Source of the DNA: Scleromitrula shiraiana
Lineage: Eukaryota > Ascomycota > Leotiomycetes > Helotiales > Sclerotiniaceae
Length of the DNA: 64,000 nt
NCBI GenBank assembly: GCA_028455995.1
Contig: JABELC010000007.1
Coordinates: forward strand, 1,623,501 to 1,687,500
Direction of reading: 5' to 3'
Part shown: piece by piece, positions 22,383-33,838 of the stretch
Layout of the letters: every line of letters starts with the position of its first letter
Numbering within the stretch: the first letter of the stretch is position 1
Translations under genes and position numbers: made by a program
Notes under the pieces: generated by a model
The model's database searches: none
The model's input: only the letters and a program-made list of their open reading frames with translations
What the model was told of the DNA's origin: nothing

Positions 22383-23804
22383 GTGGGCGGCGGCGGTTCA
22401 CCAACCAGAGGGTTTGAGACTATATCGCATGATGTTCATCGACTTCGATGGTCTGCTATGAATCATTTCTTTTCCAGTCGATCTATAGCAGCCATCGAAC
22501 CGATGATCAACTCTAAAGTCTCTCAAATGTCCGATATATTCCGTTCTTACATGATTTCCAAGGCCCCCCTTGAACTACGTGTTGTGTGCTCTGCACTCAC
22601 ATTAGATGTCATCTCAGATTACTGTTATGGAGAGTCATTCGGTGCGTTGCTTAACCCAGAGGTGGCTGAAGAATGGCATTACACTCTGGAGCAGATAATG
22701 TCGAAATGTCTATGGTTCCAACACTTTCCGATTTTGATAAAGATGCCGAATTGGATGCCAGATAGGTGGGCTGGGTCAGTTATGAGACATCACACGGTCA
22801 GTCTAACAGTCGATCTAACCCGACCATTTCTGATTTTCTCAAACAGAACTCCAGACGGAAAGTAGGGCGAGTTCTCCGTCACGAAGATGCAGATTCAGCT
22901 CGCCAAGATACCATGTTTCATGAATTCCGTGATAGTGATCTCCCACCAGAAGAAAAAACTCTGACCCGACTTGCTGATGATGGTAATATTTTTATTGGTG
23001 CTGGGAGCGAAACAACTGCTCAAACTCTCGGGATATTGATTTACCACATGCTAGATAACCCAGATATGCTAGCTCGGTTTATGGAGGAAATAAATGGAAT
23101 AGTGGGTGAAAGAACTAGGGCAAAATTGGAACAATTACCTTTTGTGGTCAGAGTCTTTTCCCATCCTACAAAACTATACCATAACTCGAAGAGGGCTTAA
23201 CTCGTTTACAAATAGAACGCAACCATAACCGAAGCTTTAAGAATCGCTAGTGTTGTCTCAACAAGCCTACCCCGAGTAGCACTAACTGAAGACCTTAAAT
23301 TCCAGAAACGGACGATTCTTGCTGGTGTATGTATTTTTCGTTTACTAAATCCGTTTACTAACCGCAACTTATATAACAAGACACCACCAAGCATGTCCTG
23401 TCTCTTCATTCACCATTCTCCGGTGATCCTCCCATCTCCGGAGAAATTTGATCCAACCCGCTGGCTTGAAGGCTCAAATCCCGAGTACAACCTGGAGAAG
23501 TATTTCATGCCCTTCTGTAAAGGGAGTAGAGCATGTCTTGGAATTAAGTACACAGGCTCCTTTTTACTCCTCTATAACTTTCCGTCAAGATTTCTTGGGG
23601 CATAAGGATCACTAATTTGAAAACAGCTTAGCATATGCCGAGCTTTATTTGGCGGCAGCTTATTTGCTTACAAATTTCGACCTTCAACTTTATGAGACAA
23701 CAATCAAAAATATAAAGATTGAAAAAGTAAGCCTTGTTACAGCACAATCACCGGAAAGCAAAGGAATTAGAGTGATGATTACCAAAGATAGAAGTGCAGA
23801 GTGA
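22383..23804 (+). pseudogene. 5'-truncated cytochrome P450 (CYP65-like), probable pseudogene
   Basis: Five exons splice cleanly: 22383-22796, 22847-23146, 23216-23326, 23381-23547 and 23627-23804. They give up to 389 residues, against about 500 for the family. The sequence begins in the C-helix region (DVHRLRWSAMNHFFSSRSI) and lacks the membrane anchor and about the first 110 residues. An in-frame TAG stands at 22377-22379 just before it; the first in-frame ATG is 22458. The downstream catalytic parts are intact: I-helix GAGSETTAQT, K-helix E-A-L-R, the FDPTRW meander segment and the haem-binding FCKGSRACLG with its Cys ligand. Overall it resembles CYP65/trichodiene-oxygenase-like enzymes of secondary metabolism. 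Intact splice sites with a missing 5' end suggest a recent truncation. Confidence 0.82.
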
Positions 23805-24254
23805 GGGCTGAATGGGAGTTATGTTAGATTCTAATCAGTAACTGGTTTCTGGGTAGTATAATGAGCAGTGGCATCCAGGTCTTACTGTACCCATTGATAT
23901 GGCGAGGTTTGTGGGAGTTCAGTTGCATAGCTGTGCTGAGCGAGACGATTCTCATAGTCAATGTTTTTTTGTAGTGCCTGGTTCGATTTGAACATTACGA
24001 ATTGTGATATGCATTTATCAAATACTTCAGATTTCTTGTGACGATTACAATTGTCATGCATATGCGTTTGTAATTAAAAAATGATCGAGAGATCTATTGT
24101 AATGATAGGATTTTAGATGGATAAACATAGCTTCAAAGTCGAACTTCGGAGTATTGTAGCTTCCCTATAATTGACCTGTATACAACTTTATAGTCTGTTC
24201 TATATTATGGAGATAACTCTAGCCTAAGATGAGCTTGCACCACCAGCTTTCCCG
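23805..24254. other. Intergenic between convergent P450 and tyrosinase relicts
   Basis: 450 bp between two 3' ends. I see no gene or repeat. Confidence 0.55.
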
Positions 24255-25619
24255 CTAGTAATTTCTGGATGAAGTGTCTTCGTTCCGTATACTAAATGCG
24301 TGAATTGTAAGCAGCTTGTTTACAAGACGCCCCTTTCTATAATCGGAGACTTGTCGAGTGCGGGAGCGAAAGGTGTTTCGATGCATACCGGGTAGTTCTG
24401 TGTCAGCGGTTGGAAGAGTAACTATCACGTCTTGAACCGTAACTACCAAACCTGTTACTTGGTCATTCGGAACTATAGATCCGTCTCCCTATAATGAAAA
24501 TTAGTATCCGGGTTTCAATGACCTAATCAATATCACAAAATTGAACGAACCTTCTGCACCGCCCAGCTCAAATTCTCTTTCAAATACTCCACGGTTGAAT
24601 TTGTGTCAGAATTGTCGATACTTTTGAGTGCCTGGTCCAAAGAGAACTCGTTGTGAAAGGTTAATGCTGGTTTACTTCCCCTATAAGCAACAGGTGGCTG
24701 AAGCACAAAGAATGAAGCTACGAGGTTTCCTTCTCTGACGTATACTTTCACTGTGTATCGTTCATCCAATGCGGTCGAAAGAGCTTGAATAGCTACCGAC
24801 CATTCTCTCTTCTCCTCTCTCTTGACCTTCGAACTGGTAAATATTCCTCCTGGATTATACAGTGCATTTACTGTTGCGGTAACATTGGCAGCAAAATCGG
24901 TAGCATAGGTAATGATAGAATCTGGGACAGAAGGATACGAGTACCCGAATGTACTAGTGTAGCGAGAAGCATCAGATGTCCAAGGTGTAACTCTATCGGC
25001 AGCGTAGAAAGGAGTCAATGGTGATGAAGATGTATCGGTTGTGCCCACAGCAATGGTGTAAGTGCCAATCTCTTCAGCCTCAGGAAGTAAGTAGACATCA
25101 GGATTTATGGCTTCCCATATGGCGAATAATCGATCCACGTTAGCGTGGTGTAACCAGAACATGGGATCAAAAGCCGAGTAACTCAGCTGCGACATATGCC
25201 CATAAGGTCCACCGATAGCTACATGGACGGCACCATGTGGATTTTCGAATGATGTGCCTGGTGAAACTTGAGTTGCCATGTTGTAAAATGCTGTACTTTT
25301 CGCAAATACAGAATACTAATGAGATCACTTTCAATATCTCATCCAAATGTGTATATCAGAGTAATTTACAACCATGCTCATTAATCCTTCACCACCCAAA
25401 TAATCATTCACAATATCCGGTTGCGAGGTCCCCTGAATGGCCTTATCTGGGGATTTAAGCGTTGTAGGATCTTGACTGAGGTCTTGATCAAAAACATTCA
25501 CATCTGTACCATTAAGGGAACCAAGTTGAGTTTAGCGGAAATTGCTGGAACTTGTATAACAACAGAGGATTGGCCACCCGCGGGTTGCTTGGCCGAAAGA
25601 TATCTCGATCCCGAAATGT
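24255..25619 (-). pseudogene. Tyrosinase, 5'-truncated and frameshifted
   Basis: Minus-strand exons can be read at 25619-25516 (frame 1), 25516-25370 (shifted frame), 25315-24551 and 24488-24255. The CuB site is present: PHGAVHVA with the first His, then FDPMFWLHHANVDRLFAIWEA with the HHANVDR pair. The C-terminal segment (VPNDQVTGLVVTVQDVIVTLP...ELPG) is also kept. Before CuB, the piece NPLLLYKFQQFPLNSTWFP runs into TAA at 25514-25512, while NGTDVNVFDQDL continues one frame over, so about one base is lost near 25515. No CuA site (H...H...H with WHR) was found up to 26164. Intact fungal tyrosinases oxidise monophenols and o-diphenols for melanin. Without CuA this copy should be inactive. Confidence 0.82.
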
Positions 25620-26164
25620 CTGGGCATCACAAAAAAAGCTTATGCATTATCAACATAACAAACATAAATCATATGAACACATTTGTGCCCATAAAACTTC
25701 ATCACTATCCCAATCACATAGTTGGATGTGAGTGAAGGAGTCATGTGGATGACGTTACGATATGCAACAAAATACCATCAACCGCATTCTTGTTATTTGA
25801 GGCTGAATGGCTAGGTTTGATGATGGAAGGCGCTAATTGTTGTGGGGAAATAAGCTTCGATGAATAGTACAGCTGACAGTCATTTCAGTAGCTCCAGGCC
25901 TCTACTTAATGTTGAGCTTATTAGATGTTTTAATTGTGAAATCGGGGGTTGAAATTTCAAACTCCCCTCCGATATCTCGAAGACAATGCTCGACGTTTGT
26001 GATGTGATTCATATGCTGAACCAACCAGGTATTCCTGTCACAATCCAATCAATGATCCAGTCGTAAGATCCTTACGCTTGGAGTATCATAAACCGTAGCA
26101 TGGAGATGGAATACCTCCATTTAAGCCCGACACCGGCGCTATGTTGAAGAACAAGGAATGAGGT
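25620..26164. other. Intergenic / lost tyrosinase 5' region
   Basis: About 0.55 kb between the tyrosinase relict and the 3' end of TIP41. I searched the minus strand by eye for a CuA motif and found none; no other gene is evident. Confidence 0.5.
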
Positions 26165-27096
26165 TTAGGGAAGAGTCAGATTTTCGATTGTGTGGGTAGT
26201 TTCAGGGACTAGATGCGCAATCTGGTTTGGATCGCGCATTGCTATCGTGAGGTCGTCGGGTAATCTGCCAGAAAGCAGAAGATTCTATGACGATTTTAGT
26301 AGAGATGGCTTAAAAGAATATTGTGAACAAACCTTTTTAACATTCTCAAACGCATCTTCCTTCTCAGTATAATCCCTAATGACCAAGCTTGTATTAAAGT
26401 CAACATATACTCTTGTATCTCTGATTCTTACAAGAACATTGTCGAGCCTCATGAACAAACGGCATAAGAGAAGCATACGATCAGGCATGACTCGGAGCTT
26501 GCAAGAGAAGACAGATATTCCATTATCATCCAGCTCGCTCTCATATAGAACAACCTCTTCGAAGAATAGGATTGGATCAGGACGTTTGAGAAGTGCAATA
26601 GGTATTGGTTCGGCACCATCTGTCGTGAATGATTTTCCTTCGGTTATTGTACCTTTGTAATTGGTAGTGTAAGACCAGTCGAATGGCTTAACTATCTCTT
26701 TAATCCCTTCATGGGCTTTCTCTCTGATCTCGTTAGAAATGATTTGTAATGAATAGGGTGTTGCTAGAATTCTAACCTGCTACTAGACCATTCTTTGGAA
26801 TATGCAACCTTTAACATATTCTTGTCTGTTTTATCTACTAAATCCAGGGCGTCATACGCATTGAATCCCATTCTCCAGCCACTCTTCAAATGTTTGATCG
26901 ACACCATATTATCGCCAAAGATCATCTCAGGAACTGGTATACCAAGTTTATTCGACATCTCATCTATTGGTCCAGATTTAGAGATTGGAAGTTTGCATAC
27001 ACTAATCTTGAAACCTTTCTGAATATGTGATACGGTAGCAGTCTCTGTATCATGAGGGAACGGGTAAGACTCGTTGATGAGACCGTTGAATGCCAT
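26165..27096 (-). CDS. tip41: TIP41-family TOR/PP2A signalling regulator
   Basis: Three exons, 27096-26777, 26723-26333 and 26284-26165, encode 276 residues; introns are 53 and 48 nt. TIP41 binds Tap42 or type 2A phosphatases and acts in TORC1 nutrient signalling in the cytoplasm. The family core is unmistakable: KLGIPVPEMIFGDNMVSIKH, FNAYDALDLVDKTDK, LKVAYSKEW, KPFDWSYTTNYKGT, PDPILFFEEVVLYESELDDNG and the LRVMPDRMLLLCRLFMRLDNVLVRIRDTR block. The last exon was chosen with acceptor TCATAG at 26285, which gives NLLLSGRLPDDLTIAMRDPN and an Asn/Leu/Pro ending; a later acceptor (GGCAG) would shift the frame and end early. The gene is divergent from Aurora kinase, sharing a 526-bp upstream region. 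Confidence 0.92.
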
Positions 27097-27622
27097 GATT
27101 GAGAATCCAAAGTGGGAAATGTGAAGACGAGAAAGATTGTTGAGTTAGGGGAGTGACATGCGATATGGTATGTAGAATGGTCTGTACGATTATTCGGGTG
27201 GAGCAAGTAGATGTTGTAGGTAGCTAACACAAGTAAGTATCAAAGTATTGGACTCGCCGTTGCGATACAATCTTTTATTGGTGTATGGAATCTGTGCTAT
27301 ATGTCTTGCTGGTGCTGGTGGGGGGCACCATTTCCTGCTTAGGTAATCAATGCAATGATACAAAAGAGCTCGAGCTGAGAATGGTTGTCTAGTCAACCTT
27401 TAGTGCCAAAACACTAAAGAACAATAAACGTGCTTCAATTGCTGTAGTCTTCCATTTTTTCTTCGATCGAATTTATAAGATCTAATTCTTTTCACCCTCA
27501 ATCTCACATTTACTAACATAGCAGTGGCAGTATATGCTTAGCGCCATAGATCTGATATTTTTTTCATCTCCATCATTTCTTTCCTTTTGCGACAGCTACA
27601 AGTAACCATCACCACCACCATT
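27097..27622. promoter_or_regulatory. Shared upstream region of tip41 and Aurora kinase
   Basis: A 526-bp divergent intergenic region. It includes pyrimidine-rich stretches just before the Aurora ATG. I identify no specific factor site. Confidence 0.5.
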
Positions 27623-28981
27623 ATGGCGACTCACGGTCTTGAATCACGTTTTGAAAGGATGTCGGTCAATGATGAGAATGACCCAGGTGAAGGAAAGAAA
27701 TACAAATCAAAGGTAACAATTACTAAAGAGAAGCTTCCAACCTCAACCCTAACATATTACGGTAGATCGCAGCAACTTCATCCTCCACGTCTAGCACCCA
27801 GCTATCTCAAAACGCCAACCGTGCAAACCTTCTCAAGATTGCCCTCCAGAATCAAAATACAAATATAGTCACAACTGTCACGGTTCCATCCCAAGCACAA
27901 TGGCGAGCTTCAGAACAACAAGGGCCTGGGTCACCATTACGAAAACCAGTTGGAGCCTCTCGTGAATCAGAAGAGATTGTGAAAGCAGAACGCAAATCGA
28001 ACCCGATTTATCAAGAGCTAGCACCAATTAAACAATTTCACCTCGGGATGTTTGAAATAGGTCGCCCCCTAGGAAAAGGGAAATTCGGCCGTGTATACCT
28101 GGCAAGAGAAAGAAGTAATGGATTTGTATGTGCTCTGAAGGTGCTACACAAAAATGAAATACAAAAGGGAAATGTGGAAAAGCAGGTTCGAAGAGAGATC
28201 GAGATTCAAAGCAATTTACGGCATCCTAATATCCTCCAACTCTATGGTCATTTTCATGACAGCAAAAGAGTCTTTTTGATTCTTGAGTTTGCAGGGAAGG
28301 GGGAATTGTATAAGCATCTTCGTCGAGAGACAAAGTTTCCTGAATGGAAAGCAGCTCAGTACATCGCGCAAATGGCTGCAGCGTTGAAATATCTTCACAA
28401 GAAGCACGTCATGCATCGAGATATTAAACCAGAGAACATTCTTGTTGGCATCCATGGTGAGCTCAAGATCGCCGATTTCGGCTGGAGTGTCCATGCCCCA
28501 AATAGTCGTAGAAAAACGATGTGTGGAACTTTGGACTATCTTCCGCCGGAGATGCTGAAAGGAGCTGATAGCTACTACAATGAGAAAGTAGACTTGTGGA
28601 GTTTGGGGGTTCTGATGTATGAGTTTCTGGTTGGGGAGGCTCCATTCGAGGACACCCCGATCATGACACAGAGGAGGATAGCAAGATGTGAGATGACTGT
28701 ACCAAACTCTGTTTCGCCAGAAGCAAAAGATTTGATTAAAAAGGTAGGTTCGATTTAGCTACATTGCGATAATCCCACTAACAAATTTGCGATAGTTACT
28801 TGTGCTTGATCCCGAAAGACGAATTCCTCTCGAGCAAGTTCAAAAGCACCCATGGATAATAAAGTATTGTGTAAAGGGTGAGAGAGCGACCATGCGAGAG
28901 TCAAAATCTACCGGTAGTAAGTCTTCAGTAGATTCTCCGGATTCTCCTGATTCACCAATAGACTCACCTGATAATGAATGA
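27623..28981 (+). CDS. ark1: Aurora-type serine/threonine kinase (Ark1/Ipl1)
   Basis: Three exons (27623-27712, 27766-28743, 28796-28981) encode 417 residues. Fungi have a single Aurora kinase, the catalytic subunit of the chromosomal passenger complex that corrects kinetochore attachment and acts in cytokinesis. The N-terminal 120 residues are disordered. The kinase domain begins FEIGRPLGKGKFGRVYLARER (Gly loop about 133-138). Other key parts are ALKVL (Lys 155), HRDIKPEN (247-254), DFGWSVHAPNSRR (267-279) and the activation segment KTMCGTLDYLPPEM with T281; the DFGWSVHAP and GTLDYLPPEM strings are diagnostic of Aurora. The C-terminus has a short SPDSPDSPIDSPD repeat. Exon 1 uses ATG at 27623 because the exon 2 frame has no earlier start. 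Confidence 0.97.
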
Positions 28982-29199
28982 TGATTTATGATTTGAGCAT
29001 TGGCGTTAGGGGTGGGGATTTTCTTGCTGTTCTATTCTCAAAGTAGCTGAAATGCATAGGGTCGTGGAGTTCTTGTTTATATATTCCCTGTACGCGGCGC
29101 TTATCCCGACATATAATTCCAATACCAAATACACATTGTGACTCCTGTCCTTTTCTACCTTGTATTACACTAACTTGTGCCTTGTATTGATGAGCAAGT

Positions 29200-29986
29200 T
29201 CACTTGTAAATTTCATCGAATGGTCTTGTATCAGAATAACATGAGTCCCAAACCTCATTGACCACCTTGAGAGCTTGAACTTCATCCTTACACCATGGTC
29301 TGCACATCACAGATTTCACTGCTCTCGAGCGCACACAGTTCTGATGTTGCTGGGTGAGTTTCCAGTTATTTCTCGTCCAAAATTCTCTAGACCACCTGCA
29401 TTCGCCGCTCAAACTTGATGCCCTGATCTGCAATGTCACTATCAGTTATCGCTCCTCTTTGAAGGAAAGAAAAGCAAACCTCTGTACAGGCTGCATGCCT
29501 CAAATCCCCATAATCCACCTTCCACCTTAAATGATCCCATGCATGGACCATCTCATGCGCCAATGTATCCTCCATATGTTTACTATCTCTCATCTCATTC
29601 GCACATATTAAAATCCCATAGTCCGCGTTGAACCCTCCGGCTTGCCTCACTATCTTCCCATCCTCTGTTATCCTGGCCGGGCATCTTCTGCACCGTATAT
29701 TATCCTTATCTAGTTTCCCATTTAATTCTCGAATATTCTTTTGCATGAAAATCACAATGGGTGAGTAATTTAGATTGTAGTCTCGCCATTCTTCGCATCG
29801 CTTGCAATCGCGTTTTTCATGGCGGATATAGGCGTCTTCGCGGTAGAGAACTTGATGTGCGGGGGGCATGGTACCGAGGAGGATTGAAAACCAATTGCGC
29901 ATTCTAGCTGTAGGGTCGAATGGAGGGTCGTTCGCCTTTCCCAAATTGGAATTGGGTAGAGATTTGTCTTCATCTTGGGACGCCAT
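29200..29986 (-). CDS. atp23: Mitochondrial inner-membrane protease Atp23
   Basis: Two exons, 29986-29480 and 29427-29200, with a 52-nt intron, encode 244 residues. Atp23 is an intermembrane-space metalloprotease that processes Atp6 and chaperones F1Fo assembly. The zinc site is HEMVH (144-148). Conserved Cys pairs (C61 and C64 in DCKRCEEW; CRRCPAR at 99-105) and the downstream blocks GGFNADYGILIC, LRHAACTEIRASSLSGECR and RPWCKDEVQALKVVNEVWDSCYSDTRPFDEIY match the family along its whole length. Only about 80 bp separates the start codon from the TIR element at 30067, so the promoter must be very short or lie in the element. It converges with Aurora on the other side, with 218 bp between stop codons. 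Confidence 0.97.
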
Positions 29987-30066
29987 TTCGAGTCAGATGC
30001 TGTTGGGAACTTCGATCTCTTGAAAAGTAACTTAACCGGCGTTGATATGAGATCGAATATCATGTA

Positions 30067-31079
30067 CTCGGTTAAATTAAAATTGAAGCACACGCTAAAT
30101 TGCTGAATAACCTCAAAATCAATGATTTTGTACAAATTATTTTTTGTATTAATATAAATAAATCGATTCATTTTTATAAAATTATTTGAAATATTAAATA
30201 TACATTATTTTTGTATTTAAATATTTGTTATTAATAATTAAAAATCAAATAAGAATTTTAAAATATATAATACTTAATTGAATGAAAAATAAAAATTATA
30301 TTAATATATTATAATTTTAATTTAATTTAAATTTAATAAATTATTATATTTAAAATTAATAAAAGTATATCATATAAGTAAATAAAAATAAAAAATGTGT
30401 ATAATATAAATATTATATTTCAAAATTCAATATGATATTATTAAAAAATCAATATCAAGAAAATTTCATTTTTTAAAAATTTTAGAAATTTCAAAAATAT
30501 TAAAAATTTATTGAAATCAAATTTATATTAAATAATATTTTAACATAATGACTATAAAAATATAAGTTATTAATATATATAGAAACTTAAATCGATTTTA
30601 ATAATTTTCAAAAATTAAAATTATAATAATATTTATTATTTATAAATATTATATAAACTTTTTTTAAATTTTCAATTGAAGTTATTATTATACTATATTT
30701 TTTATATATTTTTAATATATTTAATATTTAGTATATTAAATACAAAAATATCAATATAGTAGTATTCAAGTTTATTCTTATTATCTTTTAATATAAAAAA
30801 TTAAAAAAATTAAAAATGAAATGAAACTAAAATATCAAATATTTAAATTAAATTAAATTAAATGATATTTTAATATAATATTATAAATTTATAAAAAGAT
30901 AGTTCGATTAAAAAATATATAGAACTTGAAAGTTGAATTGTAAAATTATTTAAATCAATTACAACTTGAATGATATTAATAAAGATATAAATAATTTGAA
31001 ATAAAATGTTTTATATAAAATTATCGATTTTAAGATTATTCGGCAGTTTAGCGCGTGTTTCAATTTTAATTTAACCGAG
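30067..31079. mobile_element. TA-flanked terminal-inverted-repeat element, 1013 bp
   Basis: The left terminus reads CTCGGTTAAATTAAAATTGA and the right end is its inverted counterpart, TTTCAATTTTAATTTAACCGAG. Imperfect inverted similarity continues for about 90 bp inward. TA stands directly outside each end (30065-30066 and 31080-31081), the target duplication expected of Tc1/mariner-type or MITE-like elements. The interior is extremely AT-rich with no open frame, so it is non-autonomous or RIP-destroyed. It fills most of the region between the atp23 and pro1 start codons (80 bp remain on one side, about 200 bp on the other). Confidence 0.88.
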
Positions 31080-31281
31080 TAATGTAATGATAATAATTTC
31101 TTTGAGAGGTGACTAGTACTTTTATCGGATTCTGCCAGGTTATCGATAACCCCCCATAATGAATAAAAACATGACAAGAAATTCCTATTGAAGTACGAAT
31201 TTATGATTATTTCTTTGACACTACAATTTAATTTACAGATTTCGGCATAAAGCTTGATAGGAAGATATGCATAGGACCAAG

Positions 31282-32823
31282 ATGAAATCATTTAAACCTT
31301 TGACTATTGTTATCAAACTTGGTATGATATCTCTCTCACCTTTCTTCGTTTAAAAAAAATGCTGAGTCACGGGGTATCACAGGAACGAGTTCTATCGTAG
31401 ATGAAAAGACTCATGAGCCACTATTGAGTATCTTGAGTCTGATCGTTGAGACTGCCGTAAAACTACACAAAGATGGACATAAAGTCATTGTTGTGTCATC
31501 CGGGGCTATTGGGGTTGGACTAAGGAGAATGGACCTAGATAAAAGGCCAAAACATCTTCCCCGAGTGCAGGTGGGCTTTCCTAAGGAAGAATTTTTTTCA
31601 ATGTATTTCACTAAAGTAGTTTTCTAGGCATTGGCAGCAATAGGACAATGTCGTCTCATAAGTTTATGGGATAGCTTGTTTGTGCATTTACAACAACCTG
31701 TTGCACAAATTCTACTTACAAGAAACGACATTGCCGATGTAAGCAATCCAGTCCTATCAAATGACTTTCAATTTACATATCATAGCGAACACAATATCGT
31801 AATGCTCAAAACACATTGCATGAATTACTTGAAATGGGTGTCATTCCTATAGTCAATGAAAACGACACAATTGCTGTCAGTGAAATCAAGTTTGGAGACA
31901 ATGATACTCTTTCGGCAATAACAGCCGCAATGGTGCACGCAGATTATTTATTTTTAATGACTGATGTGGATTGTCTTTATGATAAGAATCCTCGATCAAA
32001 TCCGGATGCACGAGCAATCGAAGTAGTTGAGGATATCTCTGCATTACAGGTTGATGGTATGTATATCATGTCTCTGTTCTTTCTTGGACTCCATCCAATT
32101 GACATCCAAATTTCAGTCTCCAGTGCTGGTTCTAGTCTAGGCACAGGTGGTATGTCGACCAAGATTGTGGCTGCTCGACTTGCAACTTCTGCGGGTGTTA
32201 CAACTATTATAACACGCTCCTCTAATCCCGGAAATATTGTCAATATAGTTCGGTATCTACAATCTCTTAGAAATCCTTCATCTGGCAACGAAGTCAACAG
32301 TCCAGATTCTTTACCTCAAAATACCGAACCTCTCACGCAGTCTAGTTCTGCTCTCTCCCTTGCTGCGACAGCTGCAACTTCAATCGAAGCACCTCTACAT
32401 ACGAGATTCATCCCCTCTCAACAACCTATTCGTGATCGCTACTTCTGGCTTCTACACGGGCTATCCCCTCACGGAACCATTTATATCGATGTGGGTGCTC
32501 ATCGAGCGTTAACGGCTAAGGCTGGTCTTCTTCCTGTTGGTATTGTTGATGTCGAAGGATCTTTTGCTCAACAGGAGGCTGTGCGGCTCGTAGTAGTTGA
32601 TCGCCCGGCTTCGCCTGATGTGAGGATTGTGGAAGGAACGGGTATTGAGGTTGGTAGAGCGTTGGTGAACTATAGTGCGGCGGAAATTACGAGGATTAGA
32701 GGTGTAAAGAGTAGTGAGATTTATGGCCTGCTCGGTTACGCAGATAGTGAGTATGTAGCTTTGAGAGAAAACATCAGTTTCTTCGATAGGGGAAGTGGAG
32801 CTGTCACGCCGATAGTTAGCTGA
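31282..32823 (+). CDS. pro1: Glutamate 5-kinase (gamma-glutamyl kinase) with PUA domain
   Basis: Five exons (31282-31321, 31383-31570, 31628-31738, 31786-32056, 32117-32823) encode 438 residues. The enzyme phosphorylates glutamate in the first step of proline synthesis in the cytosol. Exon 1 gives MKSFKPLTIVIKLG and joins to TSSIVDE, the nucleotide-binding start of the amino-acid kinase fold. Other family blocks are VIVVSSGAIGVGLRRM, QILLTRNDIADRTQYRNAQNT (formed only after splicing intron 3), GVIPIVNENDTIAV, KFGDNDTLSA, LMTDVDCLYDKNP and GSSLGTGGMSTKIVAA, which again needs an in-frame 60-nt intron (32057-32116). The last ~80 residues (ALVNYSAAEITRIRG...YVALRENI) are the PUA domain. A perfect (TAA)86 run begins 130 bp past the stop. 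Confidence 0.97.
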
Positions 32824-32923
32824 ACATAATAATACGATTGAAGTTTGAAATTTAAAGATCAAGTTAGATTTTGATGAGTTATTACTAGTAATAAATAGTA
32901 AATATAATAAACAACAAATTATA

Positions 32924-33272
<349 letters not shown>

Positions 33273-33678
33273 ATTATTATTATTATATTTATAACTTGAT
33301 TATTTATATCTATAATTATAATTAGATTATAATTTTGATTTCTTGAAATATAATGTTTTATATATATCAATTGTATAATGTTTTGAATTTAATTTGAAAT
33401 TATAAAGAATTTTATTGACTTTTTAAATATTAGTATTACCAGCGAAAGAAATTTAAATCAAAAAGACATAAATAAGTTATATAAATTATTTCTATTAATG
33501 ATTATTAATTGACGATTAATTGATTATTAAAAAACTTTTTGAAGTTGTAATAAAAATATATAATTACAATTATTATTCAATTTATTAATCATATATTAAT
33601 TATAATTATAGATAAAAAATTATAAAAAAATATATAAATAAATAAGCTTTAATAAAACAATTTTAATGATATAATATT

Positions 33679-33838
33679 TGTTTGTATAACTCTAGGGGTA
33701 TAGAACTATACAATATGGATATTCTCTTATATTATATTAATATATTTAAAAAGATCAAGAAAGGTGTTATATATTATCAAGAATATATATCTCTTTAATA
33801 AACATATAATATAAAATCACATATTAATTATATAAATA
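33679..33838 (-). mobile_element. 160-bp LTR copy, inverted
   Basis: On the minus strand it runs from TATTTATATAATTAATATG to ...GAGTTATACAAACA. It has the same length and order as the three forward LTR copies at 37455, 44905 and 51562. It is followed rightwards by an inverted partial internal region to about 37454. Confidence 0.8.

Noticed and set aside
23960..23990. GGTTCGA-like tRNA B-box motif
   Set aside because: No matching A box, acceptor stem or cloverleaf could be formed around it.
31600..31760. Possible frameshift in pro1 exon 3
   Set aside because: A first reading suggested an extra T, but rechecking the bases gives a continuous frame through GQCRLISLWDSLFVHLQQPV, and the splice to RTQYRNAQNT is clean.
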